Below are positions 33,104-41,874 of a stretch of DNA of 41,952 nt, one piece after another (position 1 is the stretch's first letter; each line of letters starts with the position of its first letter). Under the pieces are notes generated by a model. The model was not told where the DNA came from and did no database searches. It saw only the letters and a program-made list of their open reading frames with translations. The position numbers were made by a program, and so were the translations under genes. Source of the stretch: Acholeplasmatales bacterium (GTDB taxonomy: Bacteria > Bacillota_I > Bacilli_A > ML615J-28 > CAG-313); contig DPOU01000018.1 in the NCBI GenBank assembly GCA_003539625.1, positions 1 to 41,952 of the forward strand. Reading direction: 5' to 3'.

Positions 33104-34237
33104 TTATATTTCGTATCCTAATTCATTTAAAGTTTCTTTAATGATATTTTCTAATTCATCATAGTGTTTTTCGATTTCTTCAACTAATTTTAATTGGTTT
33201 CTAGCTCTTTCAAGATTAATCTTAGGACGAGTACGCTTTTGATAATTATTAAGAGCAAAATATTGGTCACCACCTAAATAGTCAGTTAAGAAACGCATTC
33301 CAAGTTCTAAAGTCATTATATAGTATCCTGATATCAAGAGTTTTACTTCCTCTTTTTCGATTACCTCTTTTATAGTTTCTAAAAAGCCTTTAGTAAATGC
33401 TCTAACAAGATCCATATTAATATTTACTTTAGATAAATCTACTTCATCCTCGGCTGCAGTTGAAGCACCTAAACGAAGAGCATCACCATAGTCGTAAACT
33501 AATGAGCCTTTCATAGCAGTATCAAGATCAATCAAGCATAGAGCTTCTTTACTATCTTTTGAAAAGATAATGTTATTAAGCTTAGTATCATTGTGAACTA
33601 CTCTTCTTGGTATCCTTTTTTCCGCAAGTGCATCAGTAATTACACTCATTTTGTTTGCTCTTTTTTTGATAAATTCAATTTCTTTTTTGCATTCACTTGC
33701 ACGATCTAAATCATCAATTTTTACTACATCTCTAAATGTTTCATAACGATACGGTGTATTGTGGAAATTTTTAATATTATCAGTTAAACAACGTGTATGA
33801 AAGCCTTCTAATAAATGTTGGAATTTGCCAACAGCTTTACCAGCTTCATAAAAAACTTCAGGATCGCTTGTTGTTTCATAAGTTTTTCCATCAATCCAAG
33901 TATAACAACGCCAATATTCATCATTTACGATTACGAAATTTTGATTTAGTTTACTTCTAACTAAAGTAAGGGTTGCATTACGATAATTTTCGCCTTCATA
34001 AATAACGCGATTACGAATGTATTCTGTAATAAGTTCAACGTTATACATAACGCCTATCGGGCTTTGAAATACGTAATCATTTATTTTTTGTAGAATATAC
34101 TTTATTTCTTTAAATTCAACAATATATGTATCATTAATATGCCCTGAGCCAAATCTTTTGATATTCAACACTTTGGCTGGATTAAAATATTCCTTAACCA
34201 CTTTTAGAATATTTTGGTCTTCTGTTAATGTGTTCAT
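33104..34237 (-). CDS. NahK-like sugar 1-kinase (APH fold)
   Basis: 377 residues. APH-fold kinase with GSGHINDTYIV (about 30-40), YILQKINDYVFQSPIGVMYN typical of N-acetylhexosamine 1-kinase relatives, catalytic loop VVHNDTKLNNIIF (H215, D217, N222) and metal site CLIDLDTAMKG (D237, D239). Expected to phosphorylate a free sugar at C1, perhaps GlcNAc or GalNAc. Followed by galU, which could then make the UDP-sugar. A choline kinase role is less likely given length and motif. First gene of its operon with a perfect promoter 80 bases upstream. Confidence 0.82.
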   Translation of the reverse strand: MNTLTEDQNILKVVKEYFNPAKVLNIKRFGSGHINDTYIVEFKEIKYILQKINDYVFQSPIGVMYNVELITEYIRNRVIYEGENYRNATLTLVRSKLNQNFVIVNDEYWRCYTWIDGKTYETTSDPEVFYEAGKAVGKFQHLLEGFHTRCLTDNIKNFHNTPYRYETFRDVVKIDDLDRASECKKEIEFIKKRANKMSVITDALAEKRIPRRVVHNDTKLNNIIFSKDSKEALCLIDLDTAMKGSLVYDYGDALRLGASTAAEDEVDLSKVNINMDLVRAFTKGFLETIKEVIEKEEVKLLISGYYIMTLELGMRFLTDYLGGDQYFALNNYQKRTRPKINLERARNQLKLVEEIEKHYDELENIIKETLNELGYEI

Positions 34238-34316
34238 AAAGTTTTACCTTTTTCTTTCCTCTAGATTGTGCATTATTATATTCAGTTTTCAATTTAAATA
34301 TTCTTAAGGTGATATA

Positions 34317-34345
34317 ATTATACCAAATTTTAGCCTTTTTGTCAA
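34317..34345 (-). promoter_or_regulatory. Consensus promoter of NahK-galU operon
   Basis: Minus strand TTGACA (34345-34340), 17-base spacer, TATAAT (34322-34317); both boxes match the consensus exactly. Confidence 0.85.
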
Positions 34346-34393
34346 AATAAATATGAACAACTATTGGTTGTTTTAGTTTTTTTATGATTACAT

Positions 34394-34422
34394 TTGCCAC
34401 AATTGTGAATTTTTGTTATAAT
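34394..34422 (+). promoter_or_regulatory. Promoter of lipoprotein gene
   Basis: TTGCCA (34394-34399), 17-base spacer, TATAAT (34417-34422), with AGGAAGGTG before the ATG at 34447. It is divergent from the NahK-galU promoter. Confidence 0.8.
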
Positions 34423-34446
34423 AAATGTGATAGGAAGGTGTTATAA

Positions 34447-34983
34447 ATGAAAAGAAATATAACAAGAATACTAGTAATTTTAGCAATAATACTAAATATT
34501 AGTTTTCTTTGTTCATGTGTACCTAGTGTAACTAAAGTAAGAACAAAAATGAATAAAGCAAACTACAATGGTGAAAGAATTTATTATGATGACTTAATGA
34601 CATTTGATGAAGCAGGTAATAAAAAATATACTTTTGGAAAGAACATCAGAAACGCTAATTATATTTATTTTTTCACCAATAATGATAATGGCTTTACTGG
34701 CTATACACTAGAAACATTTAGAACAGAGCATCTATTTGTATTGTATTTTCAATCAAAAACTGACGCTGAAGATTTCTTAACTGGAGCACAAAAGGCCGTT
34801 AATTTAATTGTTAAAGACTTAGAAGAACAAAGAAATGTCATTAAAGAGACATCGTCTGAAGATAGTGATGAGTACAAAAAATATTCAAAAGCTATTAGAA
34901 ATTTAAAAAACTATACATTTAAAGTATCTAACAAATGTGCATACTTAGGAACAGCAGATATAGCAAGTGCTTTTGCAAAGTAG
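34447..34983 (+). CDS. Lipoprotein of unknown function
   Basis: 178 residues. A lipoprotein signal peptide ends at lipobox FLCSC (C24), so it is anchored outside the membrane. The mature part contains IYYDDLMTFDEAGNKKYTFG and a lysine-rich C-terminal helix at about 115-165; no known domain recognised. Only plus-strand gene of the chromosomal part, with its own promoter and terminator (35001-35036). Function unknown. Confidence 0.75.
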   Translation: MKRNITRILVILAIILNISFLCSCVPSVTKVRTKMNKANYNGERIYYDDLMTFDEAGNKKYTFGKNIRNANYIYFFTNNDNGFTGYTLETFRTEHLFVLYFQSKTDAEDFLTGAQKAVNLIVKDLEEQRNVIKETSSEDSDEYKKYSKAIRNLKNYTFKVSNKCAYLGTADIASAFAK

Positions 34984-35000
34984 GAAATATTTGTATTGTA

Positions 35001-35036
35001 AAAAAGTAGTAATCAAATTATAGATTACAACTTTTT
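35001..35036. terminator. Bidirectional terminator after lipoprotein
   Basis: AAAAAGT-A-GTAATC pairs with GATTAC-A-ACTTTTT (one A-A mismatch) around an 8-base loop. T runs follow on both strands, so it serves the lipoprotein and probably also served the tRNA before the island inserted. Confidence 0.8.
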
Positions 35037-35044
35037 TTATTCAT

Positions 35045-35090
35045 ATGGCGTCCCTGAGACAATTCAAATATCCAACACCCAACTTAGGAG
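35045..35090 (-). repeat. Partial tRNA-Arg copy, attachment-site remnant
   Basis: 46 bases match the 3' part of the tRNA-Arg (36266-36311) at 41 positions, from the anticodon loop through the CCA end. All five differences are transitions, A or T here where the tRNA has G or C. This is the expected product when an element inserts at the 3' end of a tRNA gene. Confidence 0.8.
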
Positions 35091-35246
35091 TTTTTGTAGT
35101 TGTTCGTGTCTATCTATGTTTGGGCGATTTTTTTAAAAATGAACGTAAAATTCACCTAAAAGCAAATTTTACGATCGTATGTTGTATGTTTACGAGTGCC
35201 TTTTGCAATGCTAAATATCTGGCAAGTGTACAAAAGATATACAAAA

Positions 35247-36026
35247 TCAAATTATAAACTCGGCTACAATAGCGGCGTGATCGCTACCGGCTTTTGTAGC
35301 TTTGTCATATAAATACTCGCAACTCGTTATCGTAAAATCGTTGTTAGAAAACAAAAAATCATACCGAACTGCACCTTTTCGTTTAATATTATGAGATACT
35401 GTAATTGGCTTCCCTTCCTCACAGTCTGCAATGTTCTTGTATTTAACAAACGTATCACACAAGCCTTTGTTTTTTACTTCATGAAAAAATATTTTTGCGC
35501 CCTTTCCATTATCAAAAAATTTCATTTTTTCGATATCATAAGAATCTATTTGCGGTTCGTTAGCATCAATTCCAATAATATCAGGAGAATATGAGTCTAT
35601 AAACTCCGCAAATGAATCATATTGAACGGATTTTGCCATATAATAATTACACCCCGTGATAGAATGAAGCGCCAAAATTTTCAGTTCTTTGCCATTCATA
35701 TCAACTGTTGCATATAATGTTCTATCGGGAAACACATTTCGCTCTATTATGCCAGTTTCTTTTACTGATATGTTTTTGCTTAAAATTATCATAACGCCCA
35801 ATTTTCTTGCGTCAGAATCAAATTTGCTTGGAGTACGATAATTTAGAGAGTAAATAATGGTGTTATCTTGATATTTGGATTTTATGTACTCATATACGTG
35901 AGGTTTGACCTCTTGTAGTAGAACACAATAATTGCCGTGCAAAAGAGAGAACAAAAAATCAAGTTTGCTTTCGTGATTCCCCATATAACTGATATTCCAA
36001 TTCACCACTTGAATTTTATTATTCAT
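35247..36026 (-). CDS. Endonuclease/exonuclease/phosphatase (EEP) family protein
   Basis: 259 residues, no signal peptide. EEP motifs in order: VVNWNIS (7-13), CVLLQEV with Glu39, LALHSIT near 118-124, IIGIDANEP near 150-158, RYDFLFSN near 227, and the final GSDHAAIVAEF with the catalytic Asp-His pair. These fit a Mg-dependent phosphodiesterase acting on DNA, RNA or small phosphoesters; the actual substrate is unknown. GAGGTGGG precedes the ATG. It is the only gene in the tRNA-linked island and its base use differs from flanking genes, so it was probably acquired. Confidence 0.85.
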   Translation of the reverse strand: MNNKIQVVNWNISYMGNHESKLDFLFSLLHGNYCVLLQEVKPHVYEYIKSKYQDNTIIYSLNYRTPSKFDSDARKLGVMIILSKNISVKETGIIERNVFPDRTLYATVDMNGKELKILALHSITGCNYYMAKSVQYDSFAEFIDSYSPDIIGIDANEPQIDSYDIEKMKFFDNGKGAKIFFHEVKNKGLCDTFVKYKNIADCEEGKPITVSHNIKRKGAVRYDFLFSNNDFTITSCEYLYDKATKAGSDHAAIVAEFII

Positions 36027-36231
36027 AATCCCACCTCGCGATTTGTTAATTTGTTTGTATAAATTGCATCATAGAATTGTGAATAAGTCAATCGCTTTTA
36101 TAGGACACGAATTTTTGAAAATGCAATTTTAAAAAACAGGATAGGCGTAGAGTATAAATTGCAGTCACGGATATAATTTGCCACATACTTTATATTTTAT
36201 GAAGTGAAAAACTAACCTTGTGTAAAAAGAA

Positions 36232-36259
36232 AAAAGGTAGCCGTTTTCGACTACCTTTT
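36232..36259 (-). terminator. Terminator after tRNA-Arg
   Basis: AAAAGGTAG/CTACCTTTT around a 10-base loop with an inner CG/CG pair; on the minus strand a T run follows. It lies inside the island side of the tRNA. Confidence 0.75.
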
Positions 36260-36266
36260 GAGAAAA

Positions 36267-36343
36267 TGGCGTCCCTGAGACGATTCGAACGTCCGACACC
36301 CAACTTAGGAGGTTGGTGCTCTATCCTACTGAGCTACAAGGAC
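36267..36343 (-). tRNA. tRNA-Arg (anticodon CCU)
   Basis: 77 bases on the minus strand with encoded CCA. Acceptor GTCCTTG/CAGGGAC (one G-T pair), D stem GCTC/GAGC, anticodon stem CCAAC/GTTGG around loop CTCCTAA (anticodon CCU, reads AGG), T arm with TTCGAAT. The structure is complete. Its 3' part is duplicated at 35045-35090. Confidence 0.96.
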
Positions 36344-36362
36344 ATTTGTTACTTACCAGTAT

Positions 36363-36391
36363 ATTATACTATATATTTGTTTATTTGTCCA
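36363..36391 (-). promoter_or_regulatory. Promoter of tRNA-Arg
   Basis: Minus strand TGGACA (36391-36386), 17-base spacer, TATAAT (36368-36363), about 20 bases before the tRNA. Confidence 0.7.
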
Positions 36392-36413
36392 AAAATATTT
36401 CTTTAAAAAATAA

Positions 36414-36439
36414 ACTAGAATGTCAGTTGACATTCTAGT
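36414..36439 (-). terminator. Terminator of clpB
   Basis: ACTAGAATGTCA/TGACATTCTAGT nearly back-to-back (2-base centre), overlapping the clpB stop; the minus strand continues TTTATTTTTT. Confidence 0.8.
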
Positions 36440-38546
36440 TTTCTCTTACGATTAATTTTCCTTGATAATCTATAGTGTATGATTTTGTAGGTTGAACCTC
36501 AGAAGATATAATCTTTTTAGCTATTTCAGTTTCAATATTCTTTTGGATGAATCGTTTAATTGGTCTTGCGCCATAAGTAGTATTATAACTATTATCAATT
36601 ACATACTTTCTTACGCCATCAGTAAATTCAACATTTATGTTGTTCTTTTCAAGTCTGTTGCGTAAATCATTTAATAATTTATCGACAATCTTGATTTGAA
36701 CTTCTCTTGATAGAGGGTTAAACATAACTATTTCATCTATACGGTTTAAGAATTCGGGTCTGAAATGAGCATGTACCTCATTCATTACTAATTCATTTGC
36801 ATTAGGGTCATGATTTAACAAGTATTCACTACCTAAGTTAGATGTCATAATAATTATTGTATTCTTAAAGTCTACAGTACGACCTTGTGAATCAGTTAAT
36901 CTACCATCGTCTAGTATTTGTAACAATAGATTAAAGATATCACGATGAGCTTTTTCAATTTCATCAAACAATACAATTGAATATGGTTTTCTTCTTATTG
37001 CTTCAGTTAATTGACCACCTTCATCGTAGCCAACATATCCTGGAGGAGCACCGATTAATCTAGAGACTGAATGTGGCTCCATATATTCACTCATATCGAA
37101 ACGAACAATATGGCATTCGCTATCAAATAGAGCTTCCGCTAAACTCTTGCATACTTCAGTTTTACCAACACCAGTTGGACCTAAGAATAAGAATGAACCA
37201 ATTGGTCTATTTTCATCCTTTATACCAGAACGTTGACGAATAATTGCATCGCTTACTAATTCTAGAGCTTGGTCTTGACCTATTACTCGCTTTGCAAGAG
37301 TATCTTTTAAGTTAAGTAACTTTTCTTTATCGCCTTGTACTAACTTTGAAACAGGGATACCAGTAGATTTAGAAATGATTTCCGCAATATCATTTTCAGT
37401 TACTACTTCTGAAATCATCTTATCATTACCAGTTCTTGTTTCATATTCGTTAATTTCTTTTTCAAGTTCAGGGATAGTCTTGTAGATTAATTCACCTGCA
37501 CGATTATAATCTGCCTTTAACAAAGCATCTTCATATTCTTTACGGTAATTTTCTACTTCTTTTTGTTTTTCCTTAACACTTGCAAGTTCGGCTTTTTCTT
37601 TCTTCCATTTTTCCATCATTGTGTTGAAATTAGTTTGTTTTGTATCTAATTCTGCACTGATTTTTTGTAAACGATCTTTTGATAATGCATCTTTTTCTTT
37701 TTCTAGAGCAGTCTTTTCAATTTGTAATTGAAGAATTTGTCTTTGTAACAAATCAAGTTCATTAGGCATTGAATTCATTTCTGTTCTAATTGAAGCACAT
37801 GCTTCATCAATTAAGTCAATTGCTTTATCAGGTAAGAAACGATCGGTTATGTATCGGTTAGAAAGTGTTGCTGCAGCAATAATTGCAGGGTCGGAAATTC
37901 TTACACCATGGAACACTTCAAAACGATTCTTCAAACCTCTCAATATACTTATTGTATCTTCTACAGTAGGTTCATTGATATATACTTTTTCAAAACGTCT
38001 TTCAAGGGCTGAATCTTTTTCAATATAATTACGATATTCATTTAAAGTAGTTGCACCAATACAATGTAACTCACCACGAGCAAGCATTGGTTTTAACATG
38101 TTACCAGCATCAAGGGCACCATCGGCACGACCGGCACCAACAATCAAGTGAATTTCATCAATAAATAGGATTAATTCACCATTCTTTTCCTTTATCTTAT
38201 TAAGAACAGCTTTTAATCTTTCCTCAAATTCACCACGATATTTTGCACCAGCAACAAGCGCACCCATATCTAGTTCATATATATGACAACCCTTTAAGTT
38301 TTCAGGAACATCTTCTTTAACTATACGAGTTGCTAAACCTTCAATAATGGCAGTTTTACCAACACCAGGTTGACCAATTAATATTGGGTTATTTTTTGTT
38401 TTACGCGCAAGGATTTTTACAATACGCAATATTTCTTCTTCACGTCCGATTACGGGGTCGATTTTACCGGCCTTTACATCTTCAGTTACATCTCTACCAA
38501 ATTTTTCAAGGATATTTTCATCTTTAGAGTAATCTTGCATTTCCAT
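36435..38546 (-). CDS. clpB: ClpB disaggregase lacking the N-terminal domain
   Basis: ATP-driven chaperone that, with DnaK, pulls proteins out of aggregates. 703 residues from ATG 38546 (AAGGAG, 8-base spacing). First ATPase: Walker A GQPGVGKT (58-65), Walker B ILFIDEIH; long coiled-coil middle domain at about 262-375, which marks ClpB rather than ClpC; second ATPase: GPTGVGKT (456-463), VLFDEIEKAH; C-terminal D2-small domain. The usual 145-residue N-terminal Clp_N domain is missing and the protein begins directly at FGRDVTEDV. CIRCE sits right before the start, so this is the natural 5' end. No ClpP-binding loop (IGF/L) is obvious. Confidence 0.95.
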   Translation of the reverse strand: MEMQDYSKDENILEKFGRDVTEDVKAGKIDPVIGREEEILRIVKILARKTKNNPILIGQPGVGKTAIIEGLATRIVKEDVPENLKGCHIYELDMGALVAGAKYRGEFEERLKAVLNKIKEKNGELILFIDEIHLIVGAGRADGALDAGNMLKPMLARGELHCIGATTLNEYRNYIEKDSALERRFEKVYINEPTVEDTISILRGLKNRFEVFHGVRISDPAIIAAATLSNRYITDRFLPDKAIDLIDEACASIRTEMNSMPNELDLLQRQILQLQIEKTALEKEKDALSKDRLQKISAELDTKQTNFNTMMEKWKKEKAELASVKEKQKEVENYRKEYEDALLKADYNRAGELIYKTIPELEKEINEYETRTGNDKMISEVVTENDIAEIISKSTGIPVSKLVQGDKEKLLNLKDTLAKRVIGQDQALELVSDAIIRQRSGIKDENRPIGSFLFLGPTGVGKTEVCKSLAEALFDSECHIVRFDMSEYMEPHSVSRLIGAPPGYVGYDEGGQLTEAIRRKPYSIVLFDEIEKAHRDIFNLLLQILDDGRLTDSQGRTVDFKNTIIIMTSNLGSEYLLNHDPNANELVMNEVHAHFRPEFLNRIDEIVMFNPLSREVQIKIVDKLLNDLRNRLEKNNINVEFTDGVRKYVIDNSYNTTYGARPIKRFIQKNIETEIAKKIISSEVQPTKSYTIDYQGKLIVREN

Positions 38547-38560
38547 ATATCTCACTCCTT

Positions 38561-38587
38561 TTAGCACTCTCATACCTTGTGTGCTAA
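38561..38587. promoter_or_regulatory. CIRCE element (HrcA operator)
   Basis: TTAGCACTC (38561-38569), 9-base spacer, GTGTGCTAA (38579-38587); one difference from the consensus. It lies between the -10 box and the clpB start, so HrcA repression is expected. Confidence 0.92.
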
Positions 38588-38591
38588 TATT

Positions 38592-38619
38592 ATTATACCC
38601 TTTTTTTTGCATTTGTCAA
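38592..38619 (-). promoter_or_regulatory. Promoter of clpB
   Basis: Minus strand TTGACA (38619-38614), 16-base spacer, TATAAT (38597-38592). The CIRCE element covers the transcription start. Confidence 0.85.
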
Positions 38620-38653
38620 TACTTTATTTAAAAAAATTAAAATAATTTAAAAA

Positions 38654-38678
38654 ACTTCTATTTTTGAAAAATAGAAGT
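38654..38678 (-). terminator. Terminator of MarR-ABC operon
   Basis: ACTTCTATTTTT/AAAAATAGAAGT, 15 bases after the ABC gene stop; T run follows on the minus strand. Confidence 0.8.
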
Positions 38679-38692
38679 CTTTATTTATTCTT

Positions 38693-41407
38693 TTATTCAG
38701 AACGTAAAGCATTAACAGGATCCATTTTAGCAGCTGCACGAGAAGGTATTAATCCCGAGAATAGTGTTAAGAAAATACTTAAACTAATCATAATTATAGC
38801 ATGATACCACTTCAATGAAACCAAAGAATATATGCCAGTAAAATGACCTATTATTAAATTACCAATTATTTCTAAAATTAAAGTAATAATTATACCTATT
38901 ATACCAGCTACTGCTCCAATAATAAATGTTTCAGCGTTGAATAGATGTCCAACATCTTTTTTACGACCACCAAGTGATCTAATAACACCTATTTCTTTTG
39001 TACGTTCAACAACTGATACATATGTAATGATACCGATCATAACCGTTGAAACAACTAACGATATGGCAGTAAAGACGATTAAAGAAGTTGTAACAACTGT
39101 AATTAGGGTATTAATCATTGAAATTACAAGTGATAAATTATCAGTGTAAGTGATAGTTGAGCGATCTGCTTTGGTTAAGGTTTTACCATTTACAACAATA
39201 GTTTCCTCATTATTCCATGCATCTAAATATTTTACTACTAAATCTTTAGTATCAAAATCAACAGGATATATCGATATGCCAGTTGGAATATTACTTCCGC
39301 CTACTTCATTTAGTGATAATGTGCACATTGTAGTTGAAGACGATGAACCACTACCACCGCCCATAATAGAACCCATCATACTTGCAAATCTTGATTGCAA
39401 AGATGTGCTGCCTACTAATCCAATGCCTTTTTTATCACCATTAAAATAGTAATCATATTCATAAACGATACCTGCTTTGATTCCTGGAGTAGAAGTGCCA
39501 GTTTCAGAATCATAATTTACTGTATATATACTAGTAAATTTATTGCCATCAATTTTTCTTAATTCTTCAGCAATTTGTGAATTCTTATTTACTGCTAATA
39601 TATGATTAGTTAAGGCTTCTGTATAAAAGAATCCACTAGTTAATGATCCATAATTAACATTTTCCTTAGGACATAGAATACCAACAACTTGAAGTTCTAC
39701 CGCATTCGATGTTGAACTATATTCATTATCCATATACGGGTTATAGAAGAATGGGTATGCAGAAGCAGGTTTTAAAATATTGTTGCCTTCATTTTTAGTA
39801 TATATTGAGTTATTAGGATACCAATAGAATTTTTTATTTTTAAGTTCTTGGTAAGAAAATTTCTCTTTATCCAAAGCTGGGTTATATTTTTCATTATTTT
39901 TATCAAAGGCTTTATATGCTGCATTTAAAAATTCTTCTTCAGTGTAATAACCAAGTTGGGCTAAAATTAAATCAGAAACTTCACTGTTTCGATCAACTAC
40001 TAACATTATTTCATTCTTTTCAGTAGCCATTTTGCCATCGACTAAATCGTATTGTGATAACAAATATTCTTTATTAGGTAATAGTTGAGTAAATGCTTGT
40101 GAAAGGGTTGATACTGCAGATGAAGATTCTTTAAATTCAGTTTCTTCTAATAACGATGCATATATATTCTTAATAGTAGCAATTGACGTACTTCTTGTTT
40201 TATTATTAACCGTAAAATCAGTATAGATACTAAATGATAAATCAACACCATAATCAAATGCTAGTGATTCTAAATAAGAACTTGGCATATTTTTCAAATA
40301 CGCAACGTAGTCTTCATTTATTTCATTAGTAACTAAAATTGAATTCATTTCTTCAGCTCTTTTTGCAAGTTTTTCTAAAATTGAATCAACATAAATATAA
40401 TTAGATTCTTTTAAGATTTCTTTTTTCTCACTTCGCGTCATTGAATTCATCATAGCATTTATATCGTATGCTTGTTCAGTAATTGTAATTGGATTACCGG
40501 ACAACATATCTTCTTGCATACTATTTATGTAATCTGTTATACCCGATGATAAAGCTAAAACTACTGATACACCAATAATACCAATTGATCCCGCAAAGCC
40601 AACCATCAAAGTTCTTTTTAACTTGCACATTAAGTTACGCGCTGAAAGTCTAAAGGCAGTCCAAAATGACATTTTAGCTTTTTCAGGAGTTGCTGAATTG
40701 GCAAACTTTTCTTTTTGTTCTTCTTCGTTTGAACAAACCATGCTATCACTTGATACTTCACCATCTAATAGTTTAACTATTCTTGTTGAGTATTTTTTCG
40801 CAAGGTCTGGATTATGAGTTACCATTATTACCAATTTTTCTTTTGATATTTCTTTTATTAAATCCATAATTTGTATAGAAGTTGTTGTATCAAGAGCACC
40901 AGTTGGCTCATCAGCTAATAGTATTTCAGGTTCATTTACTAAAGCTCTTGCGATAGCTACTCTTTGACATTGACCACCAGATAATTGATTAGGTTTTTTA
41001 TTATATTGGCCTTTTAATCCAACTTTATCAAGAGCATTTTTAGCTTTTTCTACTCTTTCATTTTTTTCCATCCCCGCAATCGTTAACGCAAGTTCAACAT
41101 TTTCTAAAATAGTTTGATGGGGAATTAAATTATAGCTTTGAAAAATAAAGCCAATACGATGATTACGATAAACGTCCCAATCGCGATCGGTAAATTCTTT
41201 AGTTGAAACGCCATTTATTACTAAATCTCCATCAGTGTATTTATCAAGTCCACCAATTATATTCAATAGTGTTGTTTTACCACAGCCAGAAGGTCCTAAA
41301 ATTGAAACAAATTCATTTTTTCGAAAGTTTAAATTTATGCCCTTTAAAGCTTCAACTTTAGTGTCCCCCATAATGTAATCTTTCTTGATATTAACCAGTT
41401 TTAGCAT
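38693..41407 (-). CDS. MacB-like ABC transporter, ATPase fused to FtsX permease
   Basis: 904 residues. N-terminal ATPase of the LolD/MacB group: Walker A GPSGCGKTT (38-46), LSGGQCQRVAIARAL near 143-157, ILLADEPTGALD near 164-175. After a linker, one membrane segment (about 270-290), a large extracellular domain of roughly 480 residues with a Gly-Ser linker (MMGGGSG-type at about 690), then three C-terminal segments with the FtsX motif ERTKEIGVIRSLGGRKKDVG and a final SRAAAKMDPVNALRSE. Such fusions act in antibiotic or peptide export or in lipoprotein/cell-wall processes. Its ATG overlaps the MarR stop by one base, so the two genes are one unit; substrate unknown. Confidence 0.92.
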   Translation of the reverse strand: MLKLVNIKKDYIMGDTKVEALKGINLNFRKNEFVSILGPSGCGKTTLLNIIGGLDKYTDGDLVINGVSTKEFTDRDWDVYRNHRIGFIFQSYNLIPHQTILENVELALTIAGMEKNERVEKAKNALDKVGLKGQYNKKPNQLSGGQCQRVAIARALVNEPEILLADEPTGALDTTTSIQIMDLIKEISKEKLVIMVTHNPDLAKKYSTRIVKLLDGEVSSDSMVCSNEEEQKEKFANSATPEKAKMSFWTAFRLSARNLMCKLKRTLMVGFAGSIGIIGVSVVLALSSGITDYINSMQEDMLSGNPITITEQAYDINAMMNSMTRSEKKEILKESNYIYVDSILEKLAKRAEEMNSILVTNEINEDYVAYLKNMPSSYLESLAFDYGVDLSFSIYTDFTVNNKTRSTSIATIKNIYASLLEETEFKESSSAVSTLSQAFTQLLPNKEYLLSQYDLVDGKMATEKNEIMLVVDRNSEVSDLILAQLGYYTEEEFLNAAYKAFDKNNEKYNPALDKEKFSYQELKNKKFYWYPNNSIYTKNEGNNILKPASAYPFFYNPYMDNEYSSTSNAVELQVVGILCPKENVNYGSLTSGFFYTEALTNHILAVNKNSQIAEELRKIDGNKFTSIYTVNYDSETGTSTPGIKAGIVYEYDYYFNGDKKGIGLVGSTSLQSRFASMMGSIMGGGSGSSSSTTMCTLSLNEVGGSNIPTGISIYPVDFDTKDLVVKYLDAWNNEETIVVNGKTLTKADRSTITYTDNLSLVISMINTLITVVTTSLIVFTAISLVVSTVMIGIITYVSVVERTKEIGVIRSLGGRKKDVGHLFNAETFIIGAVAGIIGIIITLILEIIGNLIIGHFTGIYSLVSLKWYHAIIMISLSIFLTLFSGLIPSRAAAKMDPVNALRSE

Positions 41408-41838
41408 TATTCTACCTCCCTTTTATTTAATATAGTGTTTATTTGTTTAATAGTTGAAAAGAAAGCTTGGTATTTTTCTTCACCAATTTCCTCTTTTAAT
41501 AGCTTTGCTTGTTCTTTATGAACCTTAAAAATATCTTTACATACTTGAATTGCTTTTTCAGTAGGGACAATAATAAAACTCTTTTTATTTTCTTCTACTT
41601 GTTGTCTAGTTATTAATCTTTTGAGTTGTAAACATACTAGTGCTTGAGAAATTGCTGATTTAGATACCTTTAATTCTTGCGATAGTTTAGATACATTCAT
41701 TTTATCAATACTAGATAGTCCTATTATCATCAGTTCTAAATGATTGATTTTCAATTGATGACAAGCCTTTGAAGTTATTTCTTCAATATATTTATTCATT
41801 TTATAAATTTGGATTATTGTCTCATATTCACAATTCAT
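41407..41838 (-). CDS. MarR-family regulator
   Basis: 143-residue winged-helix repressor. The DNA-binding part is DKMNVSKLSQELKVSKSAIS followed by QALVCLQLKRLITRQQVEENK (wing), flanked by dimer helices at both ends. Start ATG 41838 with GGAGGC before it. A perfect 11-bp-arm palindrome lies between its promoter -10 box and its start, so it probably represses itself and the fused ABC transporter that follows, and may respond to a compound the transporter exports. Confidence 0.88.
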   Translation of the reverse strand: MNCEYETIIQIYKMNKYIEEITSKACHQLKINHLELMIIGLSSIDKMNVSKLSQELKVSKSAISQALVCLQLKRLITRQQVEENKKSFIIVPTEKAIQVCKDIFKVHKEQAKLLKEEIGEEKYQAFFSTIKQINTILNKREVE

Positions 41839-41849
41839 AATGCCTCCAT

Positions 41850-41873
41850 ATATTGTTAAGTTCTTAACAATAT
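41850..41873. promoter_or_regulatory. MarR operator candidate
   Basis: ATATTGTTAAG (41850-41860) and CTTAACAATAT (41863-41873) with a 2-base centre, immediately downstream of the -10 box. Confidence 0.75.
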
Positions 41874-41874
41874 T

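Larger units (their letters stand above)
35045..36311. mobile_element. Small tRNA-Arg-linked genomic island, remnant
   Basis: The stretch between the partial copy (35045-35090) and the intact tRNA (36267-36343) is downstream of the tRNA 3' end, as in integrase-driven insertions. It holds one gene (35247-36026) that has more GC-rich codons than its neighbours, and no integrase, so it is either a decayed element or a minimal one that used a helper integrase. Confidence 0.6.

Noticed and set aside
35045..35257. 70-residue ORF starting in the tRNA fragment
   Set aside because: The first codons are translated tRNA sequence and there is no ribosome site.
36218..36406. 62-residue ORF across the tRNA-Arg
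   Set aside because: It runs through the tRNA terminator and the tRNA itself in reverse; a chance frame.
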